The notes beneath the pieces are model-generated. The model was given only the letters and a program-made list of their open reading frames with translations. It had not been told where the DNA came from and made no database searches. Below, piece after piece: positions 50,220-59,559 of a DNA stretch of 64,000 nt. Within the stretch, counting starts at the first letter, position 1. Every line of letters starts with the position of its first letter. A program made the position numbers and the translations under genes. This DNA is from JAGPDB01 sp046331265 (lineage in GTDB: Bacteria > Actinomycetota > Acidimicrobiia > IMCC26256 > JAGPDB01), in NCBI GenBank assembly GCA_046331265.1, contig JAXLRE010000006.1, forward strand, positions 48,761 to 112,760, read 5' to 3'.

Positions 50220-52817
50220 TCAGTAAAGACTAACTAATTTTGTGTTCGTGCTTTCGTTAAGCTCATCAACAACCCATTTATGACATGTGAAGTAGAACAC
50301 TTGATGTTCGTTAGATAATTCACTTATGAGAGGGATAATAGAGGAGAAGCGTCCTGGATCTGAGTTAACTGCGATATCGTCAAATAGAACTGGAACATCT
50401 TTGCCCCGTGTAGAGGATTTAATTAAAGCTAGTCTTAAACATAGATAAAGCTGCTCTTGAGCTCCACGAGATAACTTACTAACGCTCAGTGATGTCAAAT
50501 CATTTGACACTTCCATGTTTACGCTGATGGACTTATTTTTGCTTGAATCGATGTTTACATGTATATTTTTCCACTTATTTTTAGTAACAAGCGAAAAATA
50601 GTGTGAAGCTAATCTTAAAACTTCAGGTTGTGAATCGCGTTGACATTTTATAAATGCATTTTCTGCGAGTTTATGTGCATAAAAACATGCAGCATATTTT
50701 TTGTGTTCTGTCTTAAGTTCTTCACGCTGAGTTTGCACTTTTAGTCTTAGATCGGAGAGTTCACGAGACTTACTAGCATGCTTTTCGTCATTTTCTAATC
50801 CTCCAATTTTTTGTTTTATATCATGTTGCTCTTGGATTAGTTTTTGCTTTACGTCGTTAATTCTTTCTAGCGATTCATTCAAAGTCTCAAATGTGTAGAT
50901 TGAGCATTCGTTTTTTGCTTCTTCAATATTCGGGTATTGATCTAAAATAAATTTTTCGTGTGAGCGTATTTTAGATTCACGATCTAAAACTTGACGTTCG
51001 AGTTTTTCATTTTCGACTGCGTATTCATAGACTGACTTAAGCCAGATCTGAGCCGATGATAAAGACTTTATTTCATCTAAATGTTGAACTTTTTTGCCGG
51101 TGCATTTTTTCTGTAACTTTTGAATCTTTTTATAAAAAGATTCAAACCATGCCAACTTTAGATTATATGATTCATGTAAAGACTCAAGTTGATCTGTTAC
51201 TTCTTTATAATTCTCTAAGTCTTTAAGGTATCTTTGGATTTCTCGTGGGTCTATTTCTGGATTGAAACCATATTCACCGATGACTGTTTGAAATTCGACT
51301 AAAGAATTTTTCCTGTTGTCATCAAGTGCACGTTTGCTATCTAAATTGGATCCTATTATGTTTTCTTTAGTCGATATTTTTTGTGCGAGATCAGCTTTAC
51401 TCTGTGCAAGAACTGTTAACTCAATATCGTTTTTCGTATTAGTAGCAGGAGTGGAAATCTCTTCATTAGGTTTATTCTTTAGAAATAGAGCTAGTCCAAC
51501 TCCAATAAGCGATAAACCTATAATTAGCCCTGGCATAAGATCGGCTATTGCGGAAATTATTGTTGCAACAAAACCTATAGCAGTGGCAGATAGCGGTACA
51601 CGTTTAGATTTATTTTTAGTCTTTACTTGAATAGATGGAGCTGCGATAGGGGTTAGGCTTTCGATTTTGTTATCTATTTCATCAAGCTGACTTATATAAC
51701 CATTTAGTTCAGAATTCTCTCTAGTAAATTCTTCACTACTTCTTGCTGATGCTTCTATATATGATTTTCTCGATTCGATCTCATCTTCAAGAAGAACGGC
51801 AAATTTGTGTGAAAGACAGGTATCGTTTACTTCATCAGGATTAAGAGTTAATTTTAAACTTTCTTCTATGTTTTTAACTTGTGATTTAAGTTTTCCTATT
51901 GATTGGTTTAATGACTCAAGCTCTTTTTCGTCTTCAATACGCATTTCACATTGTGCAAGTAATTCGCTTATATTTATTTTTTCACCGATTATCTCGCTGT
52001 CTATGTTCTCTGGTTCGAATGAAATAAGTTTTTGGTATTCATTAAAACTTTCTAAAGTATTTTGAATTTTTATGTATTTTGCATGTTCTTTTTCTTGTTC
52101 AAATATTTGTTTAGAAAGGGTTTCGAAATCTGTGTTTAATCGATTTATTTCGTCAGAGTAATACGATGCATCTTTTTCTTCACGATAAATTTGGCGAATC
52201 TTCTTCTCGGTCTCATTTATATCTTTAATTAGCCTGTTAATTGACTTGGTTGAACGTTCTGAATCTAAATAGAGAGAATCTTTACGATCTCCTAATTCTT
52301 TAACAAGTGAAGCAAATGAAACACCCGTACCAGTTTGTGACGCACTTAGGAAAACTTCAGCAACTTTATCTTCTGTCAACAAAGAATTAGAACTCTCTAA
52401 ACTTAATGCTGTTAAATCTAGAGAAAATACATTTCTAAAGTGTTCTAAAGAAATATCATCATTTAATAAATGAAGAACATCTGTGGCTTGGTAGTTAGGA
52501 TTATTCGAAGTGCAAGCCACGGAATTCGATTCTTTTTCTTGAAAGATTTCAATAGGTTGATCATTCGTAAATATTGTTAAAGACCCACGTGTACTTGGAT
52601 CAAAGTTTTTAAATGCAGATTTTTTCGCTTGGGGAGACAGTGAATTGAATTGAGGGCTAGATGCAAAGATCATCCATTCGATGAACTCTTTTACTCTAGA
52701 TTTTCCAGCTTCGTTTGGTCCATAAATAACGTTGAGACCCTGACTTAAATTATCTATTTCAATACCTTTAAGGGAGTCATACCTTATTGCAAGGTTTTTG
52801 ATAAATGGCCTACTCAT
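50220..52817 (-). CDS. YhaN/SbcC-like AAA ATPase with coiled coils
   Basis: An 865-residue SMC-like ATPase. Walker A 'IYGPNEAGKSRVKEFIEWM' begins near residue 31 (GPNEAGKS at 33-40). The C-terminal half-site has 'SKLSRGAQEQLYLCLRLALI' as signature and 'VPVLFDDIAVN' as Walker B. Long Glu/Lys/Leu-rich coiled coils lie between. Unusually for SbcC, a hydrophobic stretch of about 45 residues ('IGFVATIISAIADLMPGLII' onward) divides the coiled coil, as in YhaN-type proteins, suggesting a membrane-bound or hairpin segment in place of a zinc hook. It overlaps its nuclease partner by 4 nt. Confidence 0.87.
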   Translation of the reverse strand: MSRPFIKNLAIRYDSLKGIEIDNLSQGLNVIYGPNEAGKSRVKEFIEWMIFASSPQFNSLSPQAKKSAFKNFDPSTRGSLTIFTNDQPIEIFQEKESNSVACTSNNPNYQATDVLHLLNDDISLEHFRNVFSLDLTALSLESSNSLLTEDKVAEVFLSASQTGTGVSFASLVKELGDRKDSLYLDSERSTKSINRLIKDINETEKKIRQIYREEKDASYYSDEINRLNTDFETLSKQIFEQEKEHAKYIKIQNTLESFNEYQKLISFEPENIDSEIIGEKINISELLAQCEMRIEDEKELESLNQSIGKLKSQVKNIEESLKLTLNPDEVNDTCLSHKFAVLLEDEIESRKSYIEASARSSEEFTRENSELNGYISQLDEIDNKIESLTPIAAPSIQVKTKNKSKRVPLSATAIGFVATIISAIADLMPGLIIGLSLIGVGLALFLKNKPNEEISTPATNTKNDIELTVLAQSKADLAQKISTKENIIGSNLDSKRALDDNRKNSLVEFQTVIGEYGFNPEIDPREIQRYLKDLENYKEVTDQLESLHESYNLKLAWFESFYKKIQKLQKKCTGKKVQHLDEIKSLSSAQIWLKSVYEYAVENEKLERQVLDRESKIRSHEKFILDQYPNIEEAKNECSIYTFETLNESLERINDVKQKLIQEQHDIKQKIGGLENDEKHASKSRELSDLRLKVQTQREELKTEHKKYAACFYAHKLAENAFIKCQRDSQPEVLRLASHYFSLVTKNKWKNIHVNIDSSKNKSISVNMEVSNDLTSLSVSKLSRGAQEQLYLCLRLALIKSSTRGKDVPVLFDDIAVNSDPGRFSSIIPLISELSNEHQVFYFTCHKWVVDELNESTNTKLVSLY

Positions 52818-54064
52818 GATTTAGCTGCCATTAACTTTTGGTATGCGCTGAGTATTTCTTGCTTGATATCGTCTTTCGAAATATTTTCTAACTCATTATT
52901 TGTGTATATAGAAGAAATAGATTCAAATTTCTTAGGATACAGATCTTGCAGATTCCCAATTTCTATTTCGTCTAAGTCAATATTTAATAGTTTAAAGAAT
53001 TCATGTGAATTGGTTAACTGATCAAACGTCTTCGATTTATCCGATGTTGATATTTGTGTAACAAAATAATTGTCACGTTGCTCGTTCAGTAATTCGACGA
53101 TTGAAGAAGTGTCAACTAGTTGCGTTTCTTGATCAAGGTTTAGGTTCAATCTTAAAACATAGAAAATATTTGTTTCTGGTAATGAAGACATAATCTTATT
53201 TGAAATAGTGTTAGCTAGATCTTCGATCGCCGTATTCTCAACATCAATATCTAATGTCAAATATCGAACTAAATCAGTTGTAATAAATTTCGTTTCAACA
53301 TTTCCATTAGGTGAATCAATTGTGACCAAATTGATTCCTTTGGGTGTGCATTCTGTTGGCTTGGCGCTCAACGCCTGAATATTTCCGCTGTAAACAATGT
53401 GTGGGTATTCATTTACTGTTTCAAAAGTATGAACATGACCCAAAGCGAAATATTCGTATTTTTTATCAATCAAGTTTTGTGTACTCGTTGGAGCATAGTT
53501 TTCATGACCAGAGTTAGGGTCAATATTTGTGTGGAGTATTCCTATGTTGATTGCACCGTCTGTCCTTGCTGGAAATTGTGAAGCTAAGTTTCGTTTTTCT
53601 TCATTAGTTTCGTAGCTGACACCATGAAAGATAACTTTATTATTTGTATAGTCTTTTTCTACTGAAGACGGCTTTGAGTAGGGGAAAACATGTGTGTTAT
53701 CTGGCCAGCTTTTCGCTAACTCACTGATTCGAATGACAGGGTCATGATTTCCAAGAACTATAAATACGTCTATATAGTTGTCTTGCATGAGCTCAAGAAA
53801 ATTTCTAAAAGCTATACGAGTTCGTGCGTCATTTATTATTGAATCACGATGATCAAATAAATCTCCTGCCATAACAATGGCGTTAACACTATTTGCTACC
53901 GCTATTTCACCAATTTTTGATAGAGCCATTAAAGGAGCACTGGAAAAAAGCTCTTTTTCTCTTGATGTTAAATTTTCGAGCTGCTTAAATGACGCATTAT
54001 CGCCAAGGGTGGCATCAATATGTAAGTCCGCACAGTGCAGCATTTTAAACGGGATTTTTTCCAC
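52814..54064 (-). CDS. YhaO/SbcD-like metallophosphoesterase exonuclease
   Basis: A 416-residue calcineurin-like phosphoesterase forming a DNA-end-processing complex with the ATPase encoded next. Metal-binding motifs: 'LHCADLHIDATLG', 'MAGDLFDHRD', 'IVLGNHDPVI', 'ILHTNIDPNSGHENY' and 'FALGHVHTFETVNEYP'. The C-terminal 150 residues likely bind the ATPase coiled coil. It is the first gene of the pair, and the 4-nt overlap suggests equal production. Confidence 0.9.
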   Translation of the reverse strand: MEKIPFKMLHCADLHIDATLGDNASFKQLENLTSREKELFSSAPLMALSKIGEIAVANSVNAIVMAGDLFDHRDSIINDARTRIAFRNFLELMQDNYIDVFIVLGNHDPVIRISELAKSWPDNTHVFPYSKPSSVEKDYTNNKVIFHGVSYETNEEKRNLASQFPARTDGAINIGILHTNIDPNSGHENYAPTSTQNLIDKKYEYFALGHVHTFETVNEYPHIVYSGNIQALSAKPTECTPKGINLVTIDSPNGNVETKFITTDLVRYLTLDIDVENTAIEDLANTISNKIMSSLPETNIFYVLRLNLNLDQETQLVDTSSIVELLNEQRDNYFVTQISTSDKSKTFDQLTNSHEFFKLLNIDLDEIEIGNLQDLYPKKFESISSIYTNNELENISKDDIKQEILSAYQKLMAAKS

Positions 54065-54176
54065 CGTATAAGCGTACTATCTATATACGACAAAATCGAT
54101 TGGGCAGGGCGGTCCTAGACAAATATGCAATCCAACGACTAAATTTCGTCACAGGAAAAACAATATAGGGGGAATT

Positions 54177-54473
54177 ATGGCGGCAAATGGAGAGCAACTA
54201 CAAGGACGTATAGCGGTTTGGGTTGACCCAGATTTATGTACAGGCGATGCGAACTGCGCAACAAATGTGCCTGCTATTTTTACTATGAATGACGGACTTG
54301 CATATATTGTTGGCGATGATGATCATGAAGGTTTGACTGAGCATACGAGACTCGTACCTGAAGGTTTAGAAGAAGATGTTGTTGCTGAGGCTGAAGAATG
54401 TCCGGGCGAATGCATTTTTGTTGAAGTGATCGGAAATGCAATTTCTGCCGATCAAGTGCAGTTAGGTTTATAA
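54177..54473 (+). CDS. small ferredoxin (3Fe-4S type)
   Basis: A 98-residue acidic protein of the actinobacterial ferredoxin type that serves cytochromes P450 or other oxygenases. Cys ligands come from 'DPDLCTGDANCATNVP' (C-x5-C) and 'EECPGECIFVE' (C-P with an extra Cys three residues on). The acidic linker between is enlarged. The ATG follows a strong AGGGGGA site. It is paired with a paralogue 16 nt downstream. No partner oxidoreductase is adjacent. Confidence 0.87.
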   Translation: MAANGEQLQGRIAVWVDPDLCTGDANCATNVPAIFTMNDGLAYIVGDDDHEGLTEHTRLVPEGLEEDVVAEAEECPGECIFVEVIGNAISADQVQLGL

Positions 54474-54489
54474 ATTTCTAGGGGGAGAA

Positions 54490-54846
54490 ATGGTGAATCC
54501 TGTAACAGCAAACGGGGCTTTAGCTGCTGAAGAAATTCGAGCAGCACGTCTAAAAGTTTGGATCGATCCAGATTTATGTACAGGCGATGGCCTTTGTACA
54601 GATATAGCGCCGCCAATTTTTGAAATGGGTGATGATGGTATTGCTTATGTAAAAGATGGTGATGAACATTTGCATCATCCAGAAGAAGGGCCTGAACCTT
54701 TAGCTAACATACCTGCAGGTCAAGAGAAACTAGTTGTAGAAGCAGCTGAAGAATGTCCGGGCGAATGCATATTTATTGCTGCAGAAACTCCTGGAGGAAT
54801 TGTTGATGTTCCACTAGAAAGTGCGATTGAAGCTTTCGGTCGTTAA
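54490..54846 (+). CDS. second small ferredoxin, tandem paralogue
   Basis: A 118-residue ferredoxin with 'DPDLCTGDGLCTDIAPPIFE' and 'AEECPGECIFIAAE'. It shares with its neighbour not only the Cys motifs but also identical DNA around them (the runs coding DPDLCTGD and EECPGECI), while the linkers differ. This indicates tandem duplication with conserved or converted metal-site segments. GGGGGAG ribosome site. It ends just before a type A palindrome. Confidence 0.87.
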   Translation: MVNPVTANGALAAEEIRAARLKVWIDPDLCTGDGLCTDIAPPIFEMGDDGIAYVKDGDEHLHHPEEGPEPLANIPAGQEKLVVEAAEECPGECIFIAAETPGGIVDVPLESAIEAFGR

Positions 54847-54851
54847 TTTTT

Positions 54852-54906
54852 CTTGCGTTGGGTGTGGAATAGCTGCGATATGCAGTCATTCCACACCCAA
54901 CGCGCA
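54852..54906. repeat. interspersed GTTGGGT palindrome (type A)
   Basis: The 49-nt core 54855-54903 has 16-nt perfect outer arms (GCGTTGGGTGTGGAAT with its complement) and an inner GCTGC/GCAGT hairpin. Flanking CTT/AAG adds pairs. It lies between the convergent ferredoxin and DUF6879 genes. Confidence 0.9.
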
Positions 54907-54908
54907 AG

Positions 54909-55445
54909 TTAGAGACTGAAGAAAGCTCTAGATTCAGTCATGACAGCATCTCGTATGCGCATTGCATCTTTGATGTCTTCATTGTCGAAAGATTCATTAA
55001 CGCCTAACCAAGATCCATCGTCTGCATAATCCATAATAAACAAACGCTCGTCATCAAAAAGCCAGAAATCTAAAGCGCCCCAGCGATTAAATACAACATC
55101 GAATTCATCTTCATCACAAAGGTCATCAAAACTATCTTCACTAATTAATCTGATTTCTTCACCTGCTGCAGATGTTATAGGATAAGCAGCGCCAAGTTCA
55201 AAACGCAGATAATCGGTTAAGGGTTCGCTCACTACATGTACACGACTCATAGTTAAACCTTGTGAAGTTTTACTTGAAACCATGTCTAACCACCAGTCGA
55301 TTTCTCCACCTGAATAGTCCACAGGCTTTCCAGCCAAATAATCCTCAATAAGTTTGGTCTCGTAGTCAACTCTGTATTCAGGCAAAGTCTCAAGGCGAAA
55401 AGCATTCTTTTTAAAATTTACGAAAGGTTCTTTAAAATCAATCAT
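54909..55445 (-). CDS. DUF6879-like protein
   Basis: With ATG at 55445 the product has 178 residues; a longer frame to 55517 exists but would run into the divergent promoter. 'FRLETLPEYRVDYETKLIED' and 'SRVHVVSEPLTDYLRFELG' followed by 'DFWLFDDERLFIMDYADDGS' match the order of DUF6879, a family frequent in actinobacteria and often beside helix-turn-helix regulators. The function is unknown. None of its usual regulatory partners is next to it here. Confidence 0.72.
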   Translation of the reverse strand: MIDFKEPFVNFKKNAFRLETLPEYRVDYETKLIEDYLAGKPVDYSGGEIDWWLDMVSSKTSQGLTMSRVHVVSEPLTDYLRFELGAAYPITSAAGEEIRLISEDSFDDLCDEDEFDVVFNRWGALDFWLFDDERLFIMDYADDGSWLGVNESFDNEDIKDAMRIRDAVMTESRAFFSL

Positions 55446-55503
55446 AAAGTCCAGACTATTACGCCAAAAATATTTATGCCACTTGCCAAGTATGCGAAAA
55501 GAC

Positions 55504-55532
55504 TTACTTTTAGCCAAGTTAAAGGCTAATCT
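55504..55532 (+). promoter_or_regulatory. promoter of the pot operon
   Basis: TTACTT at 55504-55509 and TAATCT at 55527-55532 with 17-nt spacing. The GTG start at 55540 is 7 nt after the -10, so the message is predicted to be leaderless. Confidence 0.5.
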
Positions 55533-55539
55533 TGGGAAA

Positions 55540-56625
55540 GTGGATTCAAATTCTGTAATTGAAATCGATCATGTCACGAAATCTTTCGATGATTATGTAG
55601 CTGTTAAAGACGCAAATTTTTCTATAGCTCAAGGCGAATTTTTTTCAATGTTGGGTCCTTCTGGATGTGGAAAAACAACAACTCTTCGTATGATTGCTGG
55701 TTTCGATATGCCAACATCTGGACATATTCGCATTGCTGGAAAAGACGTATCGACTGTTCCTCCATATAAAAGAGACGTAAATACGGTATTTCAACAGTAC
55801 GCATTATTTCCTCATATGACTGTGTTAAAAAATGTGATGTTTGGTTTAGCAATGAAAGGTATTTCTAAATCTGAATCAACAAGTCGTGCAAAAGAAATGT
55901 TAGAAATTGTTCGCCTTGCAGATTTTGCTGATAGGAAACCATCACAGCTTTCTGGTGGGCAACAACAGCGAGTTGCCTTAGCACGTGCATTAGTTAATAT
56001 GCCTAAAGCTCTTTTGTTAGACGAACCACTAGCGGCTTTAGACCTTAAACTCCGCCAAGCAATGCAGTTTGAACTGAAACGTATCCAACGAGAAGTCGGC
56101 ATTACCTTTATCTTTGTGACACATGATCAACATGAAGCAATAACTATGAGTGATCGTATAGCTGTAATGAGTCAAGGTAAAGTCGAACAAATAGGCACTC
56201 CAGAAGAAATATATAACACACCAGAATCAATGTTTGTTGCAGGATTTATCGGAGATGCAAATTTAATCAAAGGTGAAATTGTTTCTGCTACTGAAACACA
56301 AGCTCAAATAAAAATTGGTCAGAACACAATTGTCTCAGAGTCTTTGTGTGGACAATTTTCTGACGGTCAAAGTGTGACAGTCATGATTAGACCTGAGCGA
56401 ATAATACTTACCCCCGAAAGCAACACAAGTCTCAATGATAATTATTTAACTTGCACTGTTCTTTCGCATACGTTCCAAGGTGCGCAATCTCGATATGCAT
56501 TAAAAACACAAGATGGCCAAGAAATGTTTGCATACATTGATTGGACCGATGAACTTCCAGAGCAAAATCCAGGATCAACTTTGAAATTGACCTGCGATAA
56601 AAAAGTTGTAAGAACCTTCTCATAA
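55540..56625 (+). CDS. potA: spermidine/putrescine ABC transporter ATPase
   Basis: A 361-residue importer ATPase. Walker A 'GPSGCGKTTTLRMIAGFD', Q-loop 'VFQQYALFPHM', signature 'LSGGQQQRVALARALV', Walker B 'ALLLDEPLAALD' and H-loop 'FVTHDQHEA' are present. A C-terminal TOBE domain begins near 'MIRPERI'. GTG 55540 sits 7 nt behind the promoter -10, so the longer in-frame start at 55483 is unlikely. It begins a potADBC-like operon with 11-nt or shorter gaps. Confidence 0.93.
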   Translation: MDSNSVIEIDHVTKSFDDYVAVKDANFSIAQGEFFSMLGPSGCGKTTTLRMIAGFDMPTSGHIRIAGKDVSTVPPYKRDVNTVFQQYALFPHMTVLKNVMFGLAMKGISKSESTSRAKEMLEIVRLADFADRKPSQLSGGQQQRVALARALVNMPKALLLDEPLAALDLKLRQAMQFELKRIQREVGITFIFVTHDQHEAITMSDRIAVMSQGKVEQIGTPEEIYNTPESMFVAGFIGDANLIKGEIVSATETQAQIKIGQNTIVSESLCGQFSDGQSVTVMIRPERIILTPESNTSLNDNYLTCTVLSHTFQGAQSRYALKTQDGQEMFAYIDWTDELPEQNPGSTLKLTCDKKVVRTFS

Positions 56626-56636
56626 AGGAGAGAAAA

Positions 56637-57770
56637 ATGGAAACTGAAAATAGTATTTTTGATTTAGACCGTAGAGACTTTATGAAAGCTTTAGGTCTAG
56701 TAGGAACAGGCGCAGTAATTTCTCCAGCATTATTAAATGCATGTAGTTCGACATCTAAATCTTCTGCAAAGTCGATTCATATCGATAACTGGACTACATA
56801 TATTTCTGATCAATTAAAAAAGGATTTCACAAGAGATACAGGAATCAAACTTCAATATAGCGAAGATATAAATGACAACACTGAATACTTTTCTAAAATT
56901 CAGCCAATATTAAATCGTAATAAGTCAATAAATAGAGATGGATTTATTCTTACTGACTGGATGGCAAACCGAATAATTAATCAGGTTAAATGGGCTCAAC
57001 CTTTAAGCAACAGTAAGTTTCCAAATAAGAAAAACTTAATCGATGCTTTAAAGTCACCATCATTTGATAAGACAAGAAAATACTCGGCTCCATGGGCTTC
57101 AATAATTGCTGGTTTTGCATATAACATCGCGCAAACCGGAAAAGAAATAAAAACTTTTGATGATTTTTTAAGTGTGCAAGGAACAAAAACAGTTATTTCT
57201 GAAATGCGTGACACTATTGGAATTATGTTGCTTGATCAAAATGTGAAAATTGAATCAGCAAATATAACGCAAATAAATAAAGAATTTGACCGTCTAAAAG
57301 ATTTACTAGATTCAAATAAAATAAATGGTGTAAACGGAAATGACTACATCACAGATTTAAGTGGTGGAAACTTAGCGGCATGTATTGCTTGGTCTGGTGA
57401 TGTTGCTCAATTGGCACAAGACAACCCTGACATTCGATTTGTTGTTCCAGAAAGCGGTGGGACATTATCCTCAGATAACTTCATGATTCCTATTTCAAGT
57501 GATAAGCCTGAATTAGCTACTGAATTTATAAATTATTTCTATGACCCTGCGGTATCAGCTAAGTGGGTTGAAGCTGTGCAATATATTTCACCAGTTAAAG
57601 GTGTAGAAGATGAGTTAACTAAATTAGGTGGAGACGCAGCAGCACTTGTTGATAACCCATTAGTTGTTCCTAACAATGACATGCTTTCTAATCTTCACAT
57701 ATTTACTGGGCTTAGTGAGAAAGATGAAGAACAGTTTGATAAGCGTTCTGCAGAAATTGTTGGTGCGTAA
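56637..57770 (+). CDS. potD: spermidine/putrescine-binding lipoprotein
   Basis: A 377-residue substrate-binding protein. The N-terminus has a twin-arginine motif 'DRRDFMKALGLVG' followed by a lipobox-like 'LLNACSS', so export may be by Tat with lipidation at Cys. The type II periplasmic-binding fold starts 'IHIDNWTTYIS', as in PotD/PotF ('NW--YI'). 'WANRII' does not occur; instead 'WMANRIINQVKWAQPL' and 'NNDMLSNLHIF' match family positions. It captures polyamines for the PotBC channel. RBS AAAGGAG lies 6-7 nt upstream. Confidence 0.9.
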   Translation: METENSIFDLDRRDFMKALGLVGTGAVISPALLNACSSTSKSSAKSIHIDNWTTYISDQLKKDFTRDTGIKLQYSEDINDNTEYFSKIQPILNRNKSINRDGFILTDWMANRIINQVKWAQPLSNSKFPNKKNLIDALKSPSFDKTRKYSAPWASIIAGFAYNIAQTGKEIKTFDDFLSVQGTKTVISEMRDTIGIMLLDQNVKIESANITQINKEFDRLKDLLDSNKINGVNGNDYITDLSGGNLAACIAWSGDVAQLAQDNPDIRFVVPESGGTLSSDNFMIPISSDKPELATEFINYFYDPAVSAKWVEAVQYISPVKGVEDELTKLGGDAAALVDNPLVVPNNDMLSNLHIFTGLSEKDEEQFDKRSAEIVGA

Positions 57771-57773
57771 TTA

Positions 57774-58634
57774 ATGCAAAAAAGAAAAATAACAATTGCA
57801 TCACTAATTTCTCCAGGAATGCTATGGCTTTTGTTGTTTTTCTTTTTTCCTCTATATACACTATTCAAGAAATCGCTTTCATCGAAACCAAGCAGATTTG
57901 CTGAACCAGTATTTACATGGGATTGGGCAAACTATTCGAGAGCTTTCTCTCAATATGGTGATCAATTCCAGCGATCGTTTGTTTATGCTGCTGTTGCAAC
58001 CATTATTTCTTTATTGATGGCGTTTCCTCTTGCTTATGTGATCGCGTTTCGTGGTGGAAGATGGAAAAACTTTTTTATGGGATTAGTAATGGTTCCATTT
58101 TTTACAAACTTTTTGATTAGAACACTTGCTTGGAAAACTTTACTAGGAAAAGATGGACCGTTTTTCACGCACTTTGTCGGAAAGACTGCATCGTTGCCTT
58201 TGCTTCCATCTGATTTTCAAATATTGCGTACACCATATGCTGTGATAGGTGGTTTGGTTTATAACTTTATGCCTTTTATGGTTTTGCCTTTATATGTTGC
58301 GCTTGAAAAAATTGATCCTCGTTTAATAGATGCTGCACGAGATTTGAGTGCAAATACATTTACAGCATTTAGAAAAATAGTTTTACCTTTAGCCATGCCA
58401 GGCATATTTGCTGGAAGTTTGCTTGTGTTCATTCCAGCTGCTGGCGATTTTGTGAATGCATATTATTTAGGTACAACAAGAACCACAATGATAGGTACAG
58501 TTGTGCAAAACCAATTTCTAAATCAAAACGATTTTCCTGTAGCTGCAGCATTGTCTTTTGTGTTCATGCTTATTGTTCTGGTGTTATTTATTTTGTATTC
58601 GTCGTTCTTTGATGCAGAGGATTTAGCAGGGTGA
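57774..58634 (+). CDS. potB: spermidine/putrescine ABC transporter permease
   Basis: A 286-residue permease with six membrane helices. The EAA-type cytoplasmic loop reads 'DAARDLSANTFTAFRKIVLP' followed by 'LAMPGIFAGSLLVFIPAAGD', typical of PotB. It begins 3 nt after potD and overlaps potC by 4 nt. Confidence 0.93.
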   Translation: MQKRKITIASLISPGMLWLLLFFFFPLYTLFKKSLSSKPSRFAEPVFTWDWANYSRAFSQYGDQFQRSFVYAAVATIISLLMAFPLAYVIAFRGGRWKNFFMGLVMVPFFTNFLIRTLAWKTLLGKDGPFFTHFVGKTASLPLLPSDFQILRTPYAVIGGLVYNFMPFMVLPLYVALEKIDPRLIDAARDLSANTFTAFRKIVLPLAMPGIFAGSLLVFIPAAGDFVNAYYLGTTRTTMIGTVVQNQFLNQNDFPVAAALSFVFMLIVLVLFILYSSFFDAEDLAG

Positions 58635-59527
58635 GTACTAAAGAAACTTATGTAGCATCAGGTCTTGGCCGGTTTGGAAGAAGATTTATTAATTTTTGCG
58701 CTTCAATTTCGATGTTGTATTTGTTTGCGCCAATATTTGTAATTGTCTTTTTTAGTTTTAATAATCCAACTTCGCGGTTCAATTTTGTTTGGAAAGGTTT
58801 CACTTTAAAGCATTGGGTTAAAACTTTTTCTGGGGGAGAACAAAGTAGATTTTTTTATCCTGACCTAAATAATGCACTTATACGAAGCGTTATCATTGCA
58901 TTGATCTCTTCAGTAATAGCAACAATATTGGGAACACTTTTAGCTTTTGCTTTATCACGTTATAAAGTAAAAGGCGCTGGACTGTTTTCGACTTTTCTAG
59001 TTCTTCCATTGACAACACCTGAAGTTGTTTTAGGTGCATCGTTGTTTGCATTGTTCTTAGATTTCTCTTTTAAATTAGGTGGAACTACGATTACTTTTCC
59101 TTTGGGCAATGTCACAATAGTGTTGGCACATGTTATGTTTTGTATGAGCTATGTGACATTAACAATAAAGGCTCGTATGCGAGGGTTTGATTGGCAGTTA
59201 GAAGATGCCGCACAAGATCTTGGGGCAACTCCTAAAAAGGCATTTTTCAAAGTAACTTTGCCTATTGCTATGCCTGGTATTTTTGCTGCTTTTTTGCTTT
59301 CGTTTGCGTTGTCGTTAGACGATTTTATTATCACGCTTTTCGTTAATGGTGGTGTAAAAACATTCCCTATCCAGGTATTTTCCCAATCTCGAACTTCGAT
59401 TCCACCTCAAATTAACGTGCTCTCGACAATGCTTTTGGTCATAACATCTGCATTATTTATCATTCCTAATGTGATTTCTGTACGACGTGCCAAGAAATTG
59501 GAGAAAAATCGCGTTATTATTTCTTGA
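58631..59527 (+). CDS. potC: spermidine/putrescine ABC transporter permease
   Basis: A 298-residue permease, GTG start, overlapping potB by 4 nt. Six membrane helices; the EAA loop is 'DAAQDLGATPKKAFFKVTLP' followed by 'IAMPGIFAAFLLSFALSLDD', characteristic of PotC. It completes the importer. Confidence 0.93.
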   Translation: MSTKETYVASGLGRFGRRFINFCASISMLYLFAPIFVIVFFSFNNPTSRFNFVWKGFTLKHWVKTFSGGEQSRFFYPDLNNALIRSVIIALISSVIATILGTLLAFALSRYKVKGAGLFSTFLVLPLTTPEVVLGASLFALFLDFSFKLGGTTITFPLGNVTIVLAHVMFCMSYVTLTIKARMRGFDWQLEDAAQDLGATPKKAFFKVTLPIAMPGIFAAFLLSFALSLDDFIITLFVNGGVKTFPIQVFSQSRTSIPPQINVLSTMLLVITSALFIIPNVISVRRAKKLEKNRVIIS

Positions 59528-59559
59528 GTTCGACCATATACAAGACGAGAAAAATCATA

